Shown: piece by piece, positions 1-8,601 of the stretch | Layout: each line of letters starts with the position of its first letter | How positions within the stretch are numbered: the stretch's first letter is position 1 | Origin: Phycisphaerae bacterium | GTDB taxonomy: Bacteria > Planctomycetota > Phycisphaerae > Phycisphaerales > Phycisphaeraceae | Assembly: GCA_030425705.1 (NCBI GenBank) | Contig: JAUHZU010000009.1 | Span: 101,459 to 165,458 of the forward strand | DNA: 64,000 bases | Reading direction: 5' to 3' | Program-made: the position numbers and the translations under genes | The notes under the pieces: model-generated | Database searches by the model: none | Seen by the model: only the letters and a program-made list of their open reading frames with translations | What the model was told of the DNA's origin: nothing

Positions 1-506
1 TCGCCGGTATGGCGTTGATGCGGGCGGGTGGCAAGGGCCAGGTGCTGCTGGACCTCCTGCTGAGGGTGCCGCTCATCGGACCCGCGATCCGGTTCAACAT
101 GCTCGGCCGGTGGTGCGACGCTCTCCGGCTGGGGCTGCACGCGGGACTGGACCTGCCCGCGGCCCTGGGGATGGCGGCGGACACGCTGCGGTCCGGCCCG
201 CTGGACGCCGACACCCGGCTGATGATCCAGACCGTCGAAGCGGGGCAGAGCATTAGACAGAACGTCCGCCTGCGTTTCGTGCCACAGGCCGTGCCCGCGG
301 CGATCGAGTTGGCCGCTCATGCCGACGATCTGCCGGGCATGCTCGAGAATCTCGCCGCGATGTACCAGCAGCAGGCAGAGGCCCGCGTCGCTGCGTTGCA
401 GACCGTGCTCGGCCCGCTCATGCTCGTGCTGGTCGCGCTCATCATCGGTGTCGTCGTCACGGCGATGTTCCTCCCGCTGGTGCGGGTCATGCAGTCGGTG
501 ATGTAA
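1..506 (+). CDS. Type II secretion system F-like inner-membrane protein, 3' part (5' end outside window)
   Basis: The reading frame is open to base 1, so this is the C-terminal part of a longer gene. The visible 167 codons match the second repeat of GspF/PilC proteins: a cytoplasmic helical bundle with a run near RWCDALRLGLHAGLDLPAAL, an acidic H-A-D-D-L-P segment, and a closing membrane helix (LGPLMLVLVALIIGVVV). GspF/PilC is the polytopic platform protein that couples the assembly ATPase to pseudopilus growth. The stop codon TAA shares its last base with the ATG of the next gene (TAATG), which points to translational coupling. Family assignment is secure; whether the system secretes proteins or builds pili cannot be told, because the ATPase and secretin are not in the window. 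Confidence 0.85.
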   Translation, partial: AGMALMRAGGKGQVLLDLLLRVPLIGPAIRFNMLGRWCDALRLGLHAGLDLPAALGMAADTLRSGPLDADTRLMIQTVEAGQSIRQNVRLRFVPQAVPAAIELAAHADDLPGMLENLAAMYQQQAEARVAALQTVLGPLMLVLVALIIGVVVTAMFLPLVRVMQSVM

Positions 507-1843
507 TGGCTGAGGACTCCCCATCCCAATCCGGTTCCGCACCGCAGACAACGCCTTCTCGGAGGCCTGCCGGCGCTGAAGAACACCCGCGGATCCCGGG
601 GCTCGGCCGGTTTACGATCAGCGTCATCGGCGTCTTTGCGTTGGCCGTGCCCGCGGTCGGCCTGATCATCATCACCTCCGCCGTGGTCTCCGGATTGACC
701 GGGTTCTTCGCGTATCTCTTCGGTTTTGTCGCCGTGATCGCGCTCGTTCTGATCGCGTCGGCGGTGCGCCGGATGCGCGATGAACAACAGGGCCGGCTGC
801 TGGGCTACCTGGAGGTCGCGACCCGGCTGAACCTGCCGCTGCCCGAGTTCCTGGACACGCTGCGGGCGGGCGAGGGCCGGGCCATCGGCATGCGCGCCGG
901 CCGGCTCGCCGAGGACATGCGGCTGGGGATCGGGCTGGGCGAGTCCATGTTCGTGCGCACCCCCGAGGTCCCGGTGCATCAGACCACCCTGATCTGGCGT
1001 GGCGAACGCGCGGGCCGGCTCCGCGAGTCCGTCGCCCGGGCCGCGGACAACCGCCGCCGCGCGATACGCGACAGCCGAGTGTCCGAGAGCGGATCGGGTA
1101 TGCAGTACGCGCTGACCGTGATGGTCGTGCTGCTGGGCCTGGTCGGGCTGGTCGGCACGTTGATCATCCCGAAGTACATCGAGATCTTCGAGGACTTCGA
1201 GACCGAGCTGCCATGGGTGACGCGCATGATGTTCGAGTGGGCCGGCGTGTTCGGGCCCCTGCTGGTGCTGGCCGGGGGTATCGCGATGCTCGGCATCATC
1301 GGCTGGTCGACCTACGGCCTGTTCCACTCCGGCGAAAGCGTGGCCGGCCCGCTGCGCCGGTGGCTCGAGCCGGTCTGGTGGCACGTGCCGGTGCTGTCCA
1401 ACTCGACCCGCAGCCAGGCGCTGGCGGATGCGTGCTTCACGGTCGAACAAGCAATGCGAGCCGGCCGGCCACTGCCCAAGGCGATCGATGCGGCGCGTCA
1501 CCCGGCACAAAGCGGTGTGCTTGATCGCCGGCTGCGTCGGCTCACCGAGGGGCTCCGCCAGGGCAAGCCGCTGGCCGAGGCCGCCCGCGCAGCGCGGCTG
1601 CCGGCGCTGGTGGTCGGCATGCTGGGTACCGCGAGCGCGGCGAGCGACCCGGCGGATGTGTTCGCGTTCCTCTGCCGGTACTACACCCACCGTGTCAGCC
1701 CCGCCGAGGCGGTGCTGCGTGCCGCGGCGCTGCCGGTGCTGACGCTGGTGATGGCGACCGCGGTCGCGTGGTTCGTCTTCGCGGTCTTCTACCCGCTGAT
1801 CGTGTTGATCGAGCGGTGCATTGATCTCACGGGGTACGCATGA
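506..1843 (+). CDS. Type II secretion system F-like inner-membrane protein
   Basis: A 445-aa protein with hydrophobic helices near residues 35-60 and 65-88, a cytoplasmic domain, a central pair of helices (about 200-225 and 245-275) and a last helix near 415-440. This is the duplicated four-helix-bundle layout of GspF/PilC. It starts at the ATG overlapping the previous stop, and its own stop overlaps the next ATG (ATGA at 1840). Two F-type proteins in a row is not the standard single gspF arrangement; they may form a hetero-oligomeric platform, or one may be a paralogue recruited for a specialised apparatus. The second copy is divergent, so the family call is somewhat less certain than for its neighbour. 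Confidence 0.8.
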   Translation: MAEDSPSQSGSAPQTTPSRRPAGAEEHPRIPGLGRFTISVIGVFALAVPAVGLIIITSAVVSGLTGFFAYLFGFVAVIALVLIASAVRRMRDEQQGRLLGYLEVATRLNLPLPEFLDTLRAGEGRAIGMRAGRLAEDMRLGIGLGESMFVRTPEVPVHQTTLIWRGERAGRLRESVARAADNRRRAIRDSRVSESGSGMQYALTVMVVLLGLVGLVGTLIIPKYIEIFEDFETELPWVTRMMFEWAGVFGPLLVLAGGIAMLGIIGWSTYGLFHSGESVAGPLRRWLEPVWWHVPVLSNSTRSQALADACFTVEQAMRAGRPLPKAIDAARHPAQSGVLDRRLRRLTEGLRQGKPLAEAARAARLPALVVGMLGTASAASDPADVFAFLCRYYTHRVSPAEAVLRAAALPVLTLVMATAVAWFVFAVFYPLIVLIERCIDLTGYA

Positions 1844-2265
1844 ACCGACCCGCCTCCACCCGCCGTCCGTGCCGCCGCCGTGGACTGATCATCACCGATC
1901 TGGTGATCGGGCTGTCGCTGGTCGCGGTGCTGCTGTCGATCACCGCAGTAACGCTCGGCCACGACCAGCGTGCCACCCGCGCCGCCGCACGCCACCGCCA
2001 ACTCACACACGCCGCGGAAGCCGCCCTGCTCGCGCTGCAGTACGGCCAAGCTCCGGACAACCCGACCGACCCGGCGATCCGGGTCACGCTCACGGTATTG
2101 CACGAGGACGAAGCCCCCGCGGGCTACCGCTGGGTAGGTGCCGAGTCGAGCGGGTTCGGCCAGCGGATCGAAGTCCTCGGTGTCGTCCCGGCCGGTGCCG
2201 CTGACGCGATCGAGCCGGGCGGTGCTGGACAAGCCGACGATGCCAACACGGGGGTGGCGGAATGA
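1840..2265 (+). CDS. Minor pseudopilin-like protein
   Basis: A 141-aa protein with a basic leader (residues 1-14, rich in Arg), then GLIITDLVIGLSLVAVLLSI, a hydrophobic helix of pseudopilin type. The glycine before the helix fits prepilin peptidase cleavage, but the usual FTLxE with glutamate at position 5 is replaced by LIITD, so aspartate takes that place. The rest is a small soluble domain without a motif I recognise. Start and stop both overlap neighbours by four bases (ATGA), placing it in the same operon as the GspF pair. Likely a minor pseudopilin of the GspH/I class; the exact class is not resolved. Confidence 0.65.
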   Translation: MNRPASTRRPCRRRGLIITDLVIGLSLVAVLLSITAVTLGHDQRATRAAARHRQLTHAAEAALLALQYGQAPDNPTDPAIRVTLTVLHEDEAPAGYRWVGAESSGFGQRIEVLGVVPAGAADAIEPGGAGQADDANTGVAE

Positions 2266-2774
2266 AACTCAATAGACCCGATCACGCCCGTCCGCCCTGC
2301 TCTCGGGCCGCACTCCGGCAGCGTGGCTTGACCCTCATGCATGTCCTGGCGGCGATGCCATTGATCGCGGTCTTCCTCGTCATCGCGTCGAAGCTGTTTA
2401 TCACCAACAACACGATGCTTAAGGTATCGGTCGCGGACCAGGAACGGCTCGGCCGCACCGATATCGCCGTCCATCAACTCCGCCGGGATGCGTGGACCGC
2501 CGACCAGGCCACCATCGAACACGACCGGCTCTCCCTGCGTCAAGGCCCGACCACGACTCTGTGGCGGGTGGAAGACGATGGACTGCTGACACGGACCGCG
2601 CCAGAGGCGGATGGTGATGCCAACCCGGTCCGTCGCTACGAGGGGCTGGGCACGATCACGTTCGAGCGCGTCCCGGGCGGGGTCGTGCTGATCCTGGATG
2701 ATGAGCGATACCTGTGTCCGCTGGCGGCCGCCGATGGCATCGGTCATGACGAGAACGGGGAAATCGGTGACTAA
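2262..2774 (+). CDS. Minor pseudopilin-like protein (GspJ-like position)
   Basis: A 170-aa protein with an Arg/Gln-rich leader, then RGLTLMHVLAAMPLIAVFLV, a hydrophobic helix of pseudopilin type beginning after Gly at about residue 23. The soluble part contains the phrases VADQERLGRTDIAVHQLRRD and LWRVEDDGLLTRT, which resemble the heptad and beta region of GspJ/PilW-like minor pseudopilins. The glutamate at mature position 5 is missing here too (LTLMH). The gene overlaps its upstream neighbour by ATGA and its downstream neighbour by about eight bases. The role inferred is the tip of a pseudopilus; the class call rests on length and gene order. Confidence 0.6.
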   Translation: MKLNRPDHARPPCSRAALRQRGLTLMHVLAAMPLIAVFLVIASKLFITNNTMLKVSVADQERLGRTDIAVHQLRRDAWTADQATIEHDRLSLRQGPTTTLWRVEDDGLLTRTAPEADGDANPVRRYEGLGTITFERVPGGVVLILDDERYLCPLAAADGIGHDENGEIGD

Positions 2775-3186
2775 GAAAAACATATCTTCACCGCGCCGCC
2801 GGGGGTTTGCCAGTTTCACGGCCGTGGTCCTGATCGGCACATCGGCGATCGCACTGACCGCTGTCGCCGGGGTGACGATCCGTCAGGCACAGCGCACACG
2901 CGATGCCGCGGCCGACGCGCAATTGCGTCAGCTCCTCCTCGCCGGGCTGGCGCACCTCGCAGAGGTCTCACCGGACGACCAGGGGTTCTTCGATGAATAC
3001 ACGCCGGCCCTGCCCGACCGGTTTGCGGGGGATGACGCAACCTTACTGATCCGGGCCGGCCAAGACGGGCCTTCCCTTGTCACCGCAACGGTGACCGCGG
3101 AGTGCCGCGGCCGAACCGCCTCTCAGACGCTCGCCTACCACCCCGACGCCGGGGCATGGCGGGTGACCGAAGTGCAGATGCCTTGA
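2767..3186 (+). CDS. Minor pilin/pseudopilin-like protein (PilX/GspK-like position)
   Basis: I chose the GTG at 2767, which overlaps the previous stop and has GGGG about eight bases upstream. The first ATG at 2698 lies deep inside the previous gene. The resulting 139-aa protein begins VTKKNISSPRRRGFASFTAV and continues into a hydrophobic helix (VVLIGTSAIALTAVAGV), then TIRQAQRTRDAAADAQLRQL, an amphipathic stretch typical of PilX/GspK-like proteins. The C-terminal part is short and lacks the large GspK insert. It is the last gene of the operon; the next gene is convergent. Function is inferred from the helix and position. Confidence 0.55.
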   Translation: MTKKNISSPRRRGFASFTAVVLIGTSAIALTAVAGVTIRQAQRTRDAAADAQLRQLLLAGLAHLAEVSPDDQGFFDEYTPALPDRFAGDDATLLIRAGQDGPSLVTATVTAECRGRTASQTLAYHPDAGAWRVTEVQMP

Positions 3187-3229
3187 GTCTGCTGCCGCAT
3201 AGGTCTGTCGGCGGCCGTTGACTGACCGA

Positions 3230-4678
3230 CTACTCGGCGGGGGCAGACGGTTCGACGTAGTCCGGGTTGGGTTGATCAGGGATCGGCGCATCAAGCGCGT
3301 CCAGCCAGGCCTCGAGCAACGCGGCGAGTTCGGCATGCTTGTCCGGCCGGTCCTGCCGCAGGTCGCGCGTCTCGCCGGGATCGTCCGCGAGGTGGTAGAG
3401 CGCATCGCGGCCGGTCTCGTAGTCGCGGATGAGTTTCCACGCGCCAGCCCGGACCACACTGCACGGCGTCGCGCGCCACCCCCGGCGGTGGCTTTCCTCC
3501 TGCATCCCGCGGTAGCCCTGCAGATACGCGGGAAAGTGCCAATACAGCGCATCGCGTCCGAGTGATGCGCCGCTCTCGCGGAACAGCGGCAGCAGCGAAA
3601 GACCGTCTATTGGCTGGCCCTCGGGCATGTGACCGTCCGCCGCCTCAACCAGCGTCGGGTAGAAGTCCAGCGTGATCACGGGTTCGCTGCTGCGTGTCGC
3701 TGCCGCGGTCACGCCCGGCCAACGCACGATCAGCGGGACCCGGGTGCCGCCTTCGTAAACCATCCCCTTCGAGCCGCGAAGGGGCGCGGCATCGGTCTGC
3801 GGGCTCATCCCGCCGTTGTCGGACGTGAAGACCACCAGCGTTCGGTCGGACAGTTCCAGTTCATCCAGCGCCGCGAGCAGCCGGCCGATGTTCTCGTCCA
3901 GCGCCTCGACCATCGCCGCATACCGCGCGTGGGTATGCAGCGTCCCGGGCGGCCGGGCCTCGGCCGCAGCGAGCAGGTCCGCACGGGGCTGGATCGGCGT
4001 GTGCACGGTGTAGTACGGCAGGTAGAGGAAGAACGGCTTGTCCCGGTTGGCCTGCATGAACCCGATCGCTTCGTGGGTCAGCCGGTCGGTCAGGTACTCG
4101 CCCGGTGGCCCGTCCTCCAGGTCGGGGTTGCGGTAGGGGCTGTGGTAAGACGCCGGATGGCCGCGGTGGTTGCCCCCGATGTTGACATCAAACCCCTGCG
4201 CCAGCGGGCCGGCCTCGCCCTCGCCCAGGTGCCACTTGCCGAAGTGCCCGGTGGTGTAGCCCGCGGACTGGAGCGACTCCGCGAGCGTGACCACCGCGGG
4301 GTCGAGCGTCGTGGTGTTCAGCACGGGGACCACGCGGTGTGCACTGCTGGGCCCGCGTGCCGAACTGCCGACGGTGTAAACCCCGGTCCGCGGTGCGTAC
4401 ATGCCGGACATCAACGCCGCCCGCGTTGGTGCACAGTTGGCGCAGTTCGCATACGCGTCGGTAAACAACATCCCCTGCTCGGCCAGGCGGTCAAGGTTAG
4501 GCGTCTGATACAGGTCGCTGCCCATACAGCCCAGGTCGCGCCACCCCAGGTCGTCGGCAAGGATAAAGACGATGTTCGGACGGCCGGGCGCGTCGTTGGG
4601 CAGGCCCTTTTGAGCCGTGGCAGGGGCCGCAAGCAACGCGGAGAAAAGCAAGAGCAGAGTCATCACTCGAGCATTCAC
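3230..4678 (-). CDS. Secreted sulfatase (S1-type, formylglycine-dependent)
   Basis: A member of the arylsulfatase family, which hydrolyses sulfate esters, in planctomycetes usually on sulfated algal polysaccharides. The frame is open to 4891, but the signal peptide VNARVMTLLLLFSALLAAPA begins at GTG 4678 (ATG 4663 is the alternative); neither start has a well-spaced ribosome site. Seen after it: the metal-binding start NIVFILADDLGWRDLG, the active-site motif CAPTR (Cys converted to formylglycine by the maturase), GKWHLG, TSDNGG and a C-terminal subdomain. Length is about 480 aa, normal for the family. No maturase gene lies in the window. It converges with the pseudopilin operon and diverges from the sigma-fusion gene. 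Confidence 0.9.
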   Translation of the reverse strand: MNARVMTLLLLFSALLAAPATAQKGLPNDAPGRPNIVFILADDLGWRDLGCMGSDLYQTPNLDRLAEQGMLFTDAYANCANCAPTRAALMSGMYAPRTGVYTVGSSARGPSSAHRVVPVLNTTTLDPAVVTLAESLQSAGYTTGHFGKWHLGEGEAGPLAQGFDVNIGGNHRGHPASYHSPYRNPDLEDGPPGEYLTDRLTHEAIGFMQANRDKPFFLYLPYYTVHTPIQPRADLLAAAEARPPGTLHTHARYAAMVEALDENIGRLLAALDELELSDRTLVVFTSDNGGMSPQTDAAPLRGSKGMVYEGGTRVPLIVRWPGVTAAATRSSEPVITLDFYPTLVEAADGHMPEGQPIDGLSLLPLFRESGASLGRDALYWHFPAYLQGYRGMQEESHRRGWRATPCSVVRAGAWKLIRDYETGRDALYHLADDPGETRDLRQDRPDKHAELAALLEAWLDALDAPIPDQPNPDYVEPSAPAE

Positions 4679-5161
4679 TCTTCGGTGTCCGTCGGCGAAC
4701 TCAGCACGGCGGCCCCCCGACGCGCCGATCGTTGTCAGGTCCTCATCCAAGGGTACGGCGACGTCGGGATCGGGCAGAGGCATCGAGACTCCGGGGAGGG
4801 ATCGCACCGGCAGGCGATGATGGTATGGCCGGGACCGCCCAAGACTATCCCCAAACCCGCTCAGAATCCAGACCCCATCGGGGGCCAACACATGTGCGAA
4901 ACCGGCTGTTCCTGGTCCGCGTCCGGCTCAGTGGTAAAAAAAGATGAGGATCGATGACAAAACCAGCTCGCGGCGCATCTCATCCATAGTGGGCTCCGCC
5001 GTCCATGATCGGCCATGGACAAACTGCTGGGCCGCGTCGGATGCGGCGGTTGTCCTGACGGTGAAAGGTGCCCCATGGAGGCGATCATACACGCACCCCC
5101 CGTATCGCATGCAGGAACGCCGGCGCGTACCTTAGTGACTCACCAAAGGGAAATGCGGTTC
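4679..5161. other. 483-bp intergenic region between divergent sulfatase and sigma-fusion genes
   Basis: No credible coding sequence is seen. Both flanking frames stay open into this stretch, but those extensions lack family similarity. It must hold the promoters of the two divergent genes. A perfect inverted repeat, GTCCATG-6-CATGGAC, lies at 5001-5020, and an A/T-rich patch (GTAAAAAAAGATGA) lies near 4933. I could not name a convincing -35/-10 pair in either direction. Confidence 0.4.
5001..5020. promoter_or_regulatory. Perfect 7-bp inverted repeat, possible operator
   Basis: GTCCATG at 5001-5007 and CATGGAC at 5014-5020 form a perfect palindrome with a six-base centre. It lies about 140 bases before the start of the sigma-fusion gene. 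The downstream XRE-type regulator gene makes an operator plausible, but one such palindrome could arise by chance in this GC-rich sequence. Confidence 0.25.
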
Positions 5162-6637
5162 ATGGGCATCACACTGGAAGAGGTTGAACGCCGCTGGGAG
5201 GAGGTCCGCGCGGGCGTCTCGGCGGGCGATGAATCTCTCGCGGGCGAGGTGGTGCTGGTGTTGCGGCCAGTGGTTGGCCGTATCTGCAAGGCGGCCGCCG
5301 GGCCTGGCGTAGAAGTGGACGATCTGGTGCAGGAGGTGCTGGACCGATTCCTGCACCGCGTCGAAACCATCGAACACGGGCTGCTCGGCTGGCTGCGGCA
5401 GACCGCAAGAAACCTGGTCGCTGAGCACCACCGGCGACGTAAGACCCAGGGGCAACATGCCGTCCGCCTGGCGACGTATCAACAGTCCCAGCAGCCCTCA
5501 CGTATCGCCGAGGCGACTCTGCGAGAGACCGGGGCGGCGTTGCGTCGTCTGCCCGCCGAGCAACGGGCGTTGATCGTGACCCGCTTTATCGAGGGCAAGC
5601 CGCTGCGGGAAATCGCGGCATCAACCGGGTCCTCAATCTCGACCTGCACTAGGCGGATCCAGGACGCGCTCGACCAACTTGTTTCGGTGATGCCCAGCGA
5701 ACTCCAGGCATACGCCGGGCAGGAAGACACCATCGAACCCGCAGCGCTCGACACGGCCGAGTTGCGGCTCTTCCGCGACCGTGATGACCTGCACGCCGCC
5801 GCCCAGTTCGTATCAACGGCCAGCCGGTCTGGCAGCCATGAACACGGAGCGTTACCCGGACGGGAACTCATCCGGGTCGGTGTTTTGGTCAGCCACTACG
5901 CCACCACAGTCCCGCAATACCAAGGGTTTTTCCAGTCCTTTGACCAGGGGGTCGCCACCCTCGGGAACCTCAGCGACCCGCGGATCGAACTGGTCGCGGT
6001 AGTCGAACCCGACTCGCTCGTCCGGCCAAACATCGAGGCGGTCATCCGCGACTACGCTGTGCTCGGCGGCATGCTGGATGTGACAAACACCGAAGACCTG
6101 AAGTCGCTCGACCTGATCCACCTTGGCGATACATTCGCGATCCTCCCTGCAGCGCTCGACGCGATTTGTGAGGCCGTGCGTTCGGGTGTGGGGCTCTACA
6201 ACGAAGCGTGGCTGGGCTCGGTCGTACCGGGCTATACCGATCGTCGGGTCCTCGACCTCCTGCTGACCGATCGTGCCGGCAGCTACCACGTCCCCGAAGG
6301 GCATGACCTGCCCCGACCCGGGACGGTCCTGCGTGAACACCCGCTGATCCCCGGCTTGGCGAAAGGGACAAAGCTCACGGTAGGCGGGTGCGGCCCGGTC
6401 TATGCCACAAAGCCCGACGCCGTAACAATCATCAAGCAGGACGGATACTACCAGTCGAATACTTATCTCGATCGTGGGACGGTCCGCGGCACGATCCCCG
6501 TCCTAGTCGCGGGCACGCTCGGTCGAGGGCGTGTCGTTTCCTTGAACCAGAACACCCCCGAACCCATCGCGACCCACCCCGCCCTCAGGGGGCACTTCAT
6601 GTCTCATGTCTACAGTTGGCTCACGCGACGTTGCTAG
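5162..6637 (+). CDS. ECF-like sigma factor fused to a class I amidotransferase (ThuA)-like domain
   Basis: One uninterrupted frame of 491 codons from ATG 5162, which follows AAAGGG about eleven bases upstream (ATG 5153 is possible). Residues 20-93 look like sigma region 2 (VEVDDLVQEVLDRFLHRV, GWLRQTARNLVAEHHRRRK). Residues 120-175 look like region 4 (RRLPAEQRALIVTRFIEGKP, then LREIAASTGSSISTCTRRIQ). After a linker of about 60 residues, residues 236-491 resemble the ThuA/GATase-like flavodoxin-type fold, with RVGVLVSHYA, LDLIHLGDTF, a glycine-rich turn at VGLYNEAWLG, and a GRGRVVSLNQN strand near the end. No anti-sigma gene is adjacent. I infer that the C-terminal domain senses a ligand or interacts with the cell surface and controls the sigma part. 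Confidence 0.75.
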   Translation: MGITLEEVERRWEEVRAGVSAGDESLAGEVVLVLRPVVGRICKAAAGPGVEVDDLVQEVLDRFLHRVETIEHGLLGWLRQTARNLVAEHHRRRKTQGQHAVRLATYQQSQQPSRIAEATLRETGAALRRLPAEQRALIVTRFIEGKPLREIAASTGSSISTCTRRIQDALDQLVSVMPSELQAYAGQEDTIEPAALDTAELRLFRDRDDLHAAAQFVSTASRSGSHEHGALPGRELIRVGVLVSHYATTVPQYQGFFQSFDQGVATLGNLSDPRIELVAVVEPDSLVRPNIEAVIRDYAVLGGMLDVTNTEDLKSLDLIHLGDTFAILPAALDAICEAVRSGVGLYNEAWLGSVVPGYTDRRVLDLLLTDRAGSYHVPEGHDLPRPGTVLREHPLIPGLAKGTKLTVGGCGPVYATKPDAVTIIKQDGYYQSNTYLDRGTVRGTIPVLVAGTLGRGRVVSLNQNTPEPIATHPALRGHFMSHVYSWLTRRC

Positions 6638-6675
6638 CCCGAACGCTTGTAAATCACTACCCAAGATCGCCACAC

Positions 6676-7365
6676 ATGATAAAAGCCCGGACCCAATCAC
6701 GAAGCCGCCGGTCGACGGTCTCCCAAACATCGGCCCAGCCACGAAACCCACAACGAGTTCCTAAGAATATGGTGTCGCCGCAACAAGACAGCGAACCCGA
6801 GAGGCAACCCGGACTCGGAATCGGACCACGCCTGCGTTACCACCGGAGCCGTCAACGGCTGACGCTTGACCAACTCTCGAAGATGTCAGGCGTATCCAAA
6901 GCCATGCTTTCCAACATCGAGCACAGCAAGGCGAACCCGACCGTTGTCATCCTTCACAAGATCGCCGCTGCGCTCCAATGCTCCCTGATCGATCTCATCG
7001 AAGAGCCCTCTCCGGAAAGGTACTTTGCGATCGTGAACGCAGAATGCCCTGCAGACCCGTCCGGCCGAGACATCCGGCGGTCGGCAAAACGCCTTACACC
7101 GCTTCAGCTTGAGAACGAGGTACAGGCCTTTGATGTCGAGTTGCCCGGACAGACTTGCCGGCGGGTGCCCGCGTTCGAGACCGGCACACTCGCACTCGCG
7201 ACGGTGATGGTCGGCCGGGTCGAGGTTTCGATCGAAGGCGATAAGCGCTGTCTCGTGGCCGGCGATTCGGCCACCTACAGGGCCGACTGTGAACACCTTG
7301 TCGCCAACCCGGATTGCGAGCCCGCACGCATCCTCCTCTTTTTCTCGATGCCCACACTCCACTAA
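6676..7365 (+). CDS. XRE-family regulator with C-terminal cupin domain
   Basis: The helix-turn-helix is seen as GIGPRLRYHRSRQRLTLDQL followed by SKMSGVSKAMLSNIEHSKAN, the classic XRE recognition region. A cupin-like beta-barrel follows (FETGTLALATVMVGRVEVSI, then LVAGDSATYRADCEHLVANP). This XRE-cupin class usually represses or activates small operons in response to a metabolite bound in the cupin pocket. I chose ATG 6676, 38 bases after the sigma-fusion stop; ATG 6769, just before the HTH, is also possible and would give 198 aa. Same strand and close spacing suggest co-transcription with the sigma-fusion gene. Confidence 0.85.
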   Translation: MIKARTQSRSRRSTVSQTSAQPRNPQRVPKNMVSPQQDSEPERQPGLGIGPRLRYHRSRQRLTLDQLSKMSGVSKAMLSNIEHSKANPTVVILHKIAAALQCSLIDLIEEPSPERYFAIVNAECPADPSGRDIRRSAKRLTPLQLENEVQAFDVELPGQTCRRVPAFETGTLALATVMVGRVEVSIEGDKRCLVAGDSATYRADCEHLVANPDCEPARILLFFSMPTLH

Positions 7366-7522
7366 GCCAGTGGACTGGCTCAAGCGATCCACTAATCGCG
7401 TACGCAATGCCTGCCGCAATCGTCTGCTCGGCGTTCCGGTGCCGTCCATAACGAGTGGCGAGCGACCGGGTAAAAGTTTTCGTTCACAAACTGGGACATG
7501 GGGAAATCTAAGTCGGCGCAGA

Positions 7523-7554
7523 AAACAACCCCGGCCAATCGGCCGGGGCTGTTT
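7523..7554 (-). terminator. Rho-independent terminator (may work in both directions)
   Basis: CCCCGGCC (7529-7536), loop AATC, GGCCGGGG (7541-7548), with outer pairing of AAACA to TGTTT. The A-run on the left becomes a U-run for leftward transcripts, so it fits the end of the PEP-CTERM gene that stops at 7584. Confidence 0.8.
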
Positions 7555-7583
7555 GGAGGAACATGGATCAGAGCCGCAAGGGA

Positions 7584-8369
7584 TCAGGCGCGGCGGCGGC
7601 GGAGCACCGCGAGGCCACCCAGGCCGAGCAGCGCCAGCGAGCCGGGCTCGGGGACGGTTTCGAGCAGGATGTTGTCGAAGTGAGCACCGCCACCAGCACT
7701 CGACAGGTCGGAAGGACCGCCAAGACGGATGGCATTAAACCCACCGGCCCCAGCGACAGCAGCGACAGATGCCGTCGCGTTGATGTTACCATCGCTGTTC
7801 AGGTCGAGCGTAAAGTCGACTGAGTTCGCGCCGACAGTCACCGTGTAAGTGTGCCAACCCTCGACCGAGGAGTTACCGATGGCGGACCCACTATCGTCAA
7901 CGATGTTATCGAACGCGACCCAACTGGGGTTTGCGCCACTGCCATCAAACAGGATCACGCGGTAGCAGTAAAACGCGTTTGCGATCTGGTTGTAGTGCCC
8001 CATCTCAATGAGGTTTGAGCCCGCATTGTCGCGGAGGCCGATACTGACACGCTCGTTCCCGCTGGTGCCGTCATCGTAGATCATGCCTGTGAGGAACAGA
8101 GGATTGGCATCCGAAGGATTCACGGTCGAGAATGAGAACACGTTCGTGTTGCCACCGGTAAACGAGCCCGCCGTCCCGGGGTGGAACATGCTTTGACCGG
8201 GGTTGCCAAAGGCAGTATCGAGGGTGGCGGTGCCACCATTGGCCCACACAGCGTTCATCGCGGTCGTATCCGCGTAGGACTCAAAATCTTCATCGATGAT
8301 CGGTGCGGCGGTAGCCAGACCAGCAATCGAGAGGGCGGCGGTGGCGGCGATCAGGTGCTTGCGATCCAT
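7584..8369 (-). CDS. PEP-CTERM surface protein
   Basis: A 261-aa exported protein. Start ATG 8369 is fixed by CGGAGGAG seven bases upstream; the longer frame to 8420 lacks such a site. MDRKHLIAATAALSIAGLAT is the signal peptide. The body (FESYADTTAMNAVWANGG...) looks like a concanavalin-like beta-sandwich. The end is [20 protein letters not shown] with terminal arginines, the PEP-CTERM sorting signal read by exosortase in the inner membrane. No exosortase is in the window. It has its own promoter-like sequence and a strong terminator, so it is probably monocistronic. Ligand or function is unknown. Confidence 0.85.
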   Translation of the reverse strand: MDRKHLIAATAALSIAGLATAAPIIDEDFESYADTTAMNAVWANGGTATLDTAFGNPGQSMFHPGTAGSFTGGNTNVFSFSTVNPSDANPLFLTGMIYDDGTSGNERVSIGLRDNAGSNLIEMGHYNQIANAFYCYRVILFDGSGANPSWVAFDNIVDDSGSAIGNSSVEGWHTYTVTVGANSVDFTLDLNSDGNINATASVAAVAGAGGFNAIRLGGPSDLSSAGGGAHFDNILLETVPEPGSLALLGLGGLAVLRRRRA

Positions 8370-8502
8370 GGGTAACTCCTCCGAGTTGGTGAGAAATCGA
8401 CTTGACGAACGATTCGGCAAAGCCGACCAAAAACATCAGGTGAACGCCCGACGCGCTCTACCGGACAAAAGGCCAGCCATCGAGCCAACCTTATATAACA
8501 AT

Positions 8503-8530
8503 ACTATACCCGTCTACCCTTCGACTGCAA
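8503..8530 (-). promoter_or_regulatory. Putative housekeeping-type promoter of the PEP-CTERM gene
   Basis: Read leftwards: TTGCAG (8525-8530), 16-base spacer, TATAGT (8503-8508). This leaves an untranslated leader of about 125 bases before ATG 8369. It lies in an A/T-rich island within GC-rich sequence. Confidence 0.45.
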
Positions 8531-8601
8531 GGGGCAATCCGAGAAAACGTCTCGTTCCCGTTTCTTGGCGCTGAAAACGCCGTCTTGCCCAGCTTGACAG
8601 A

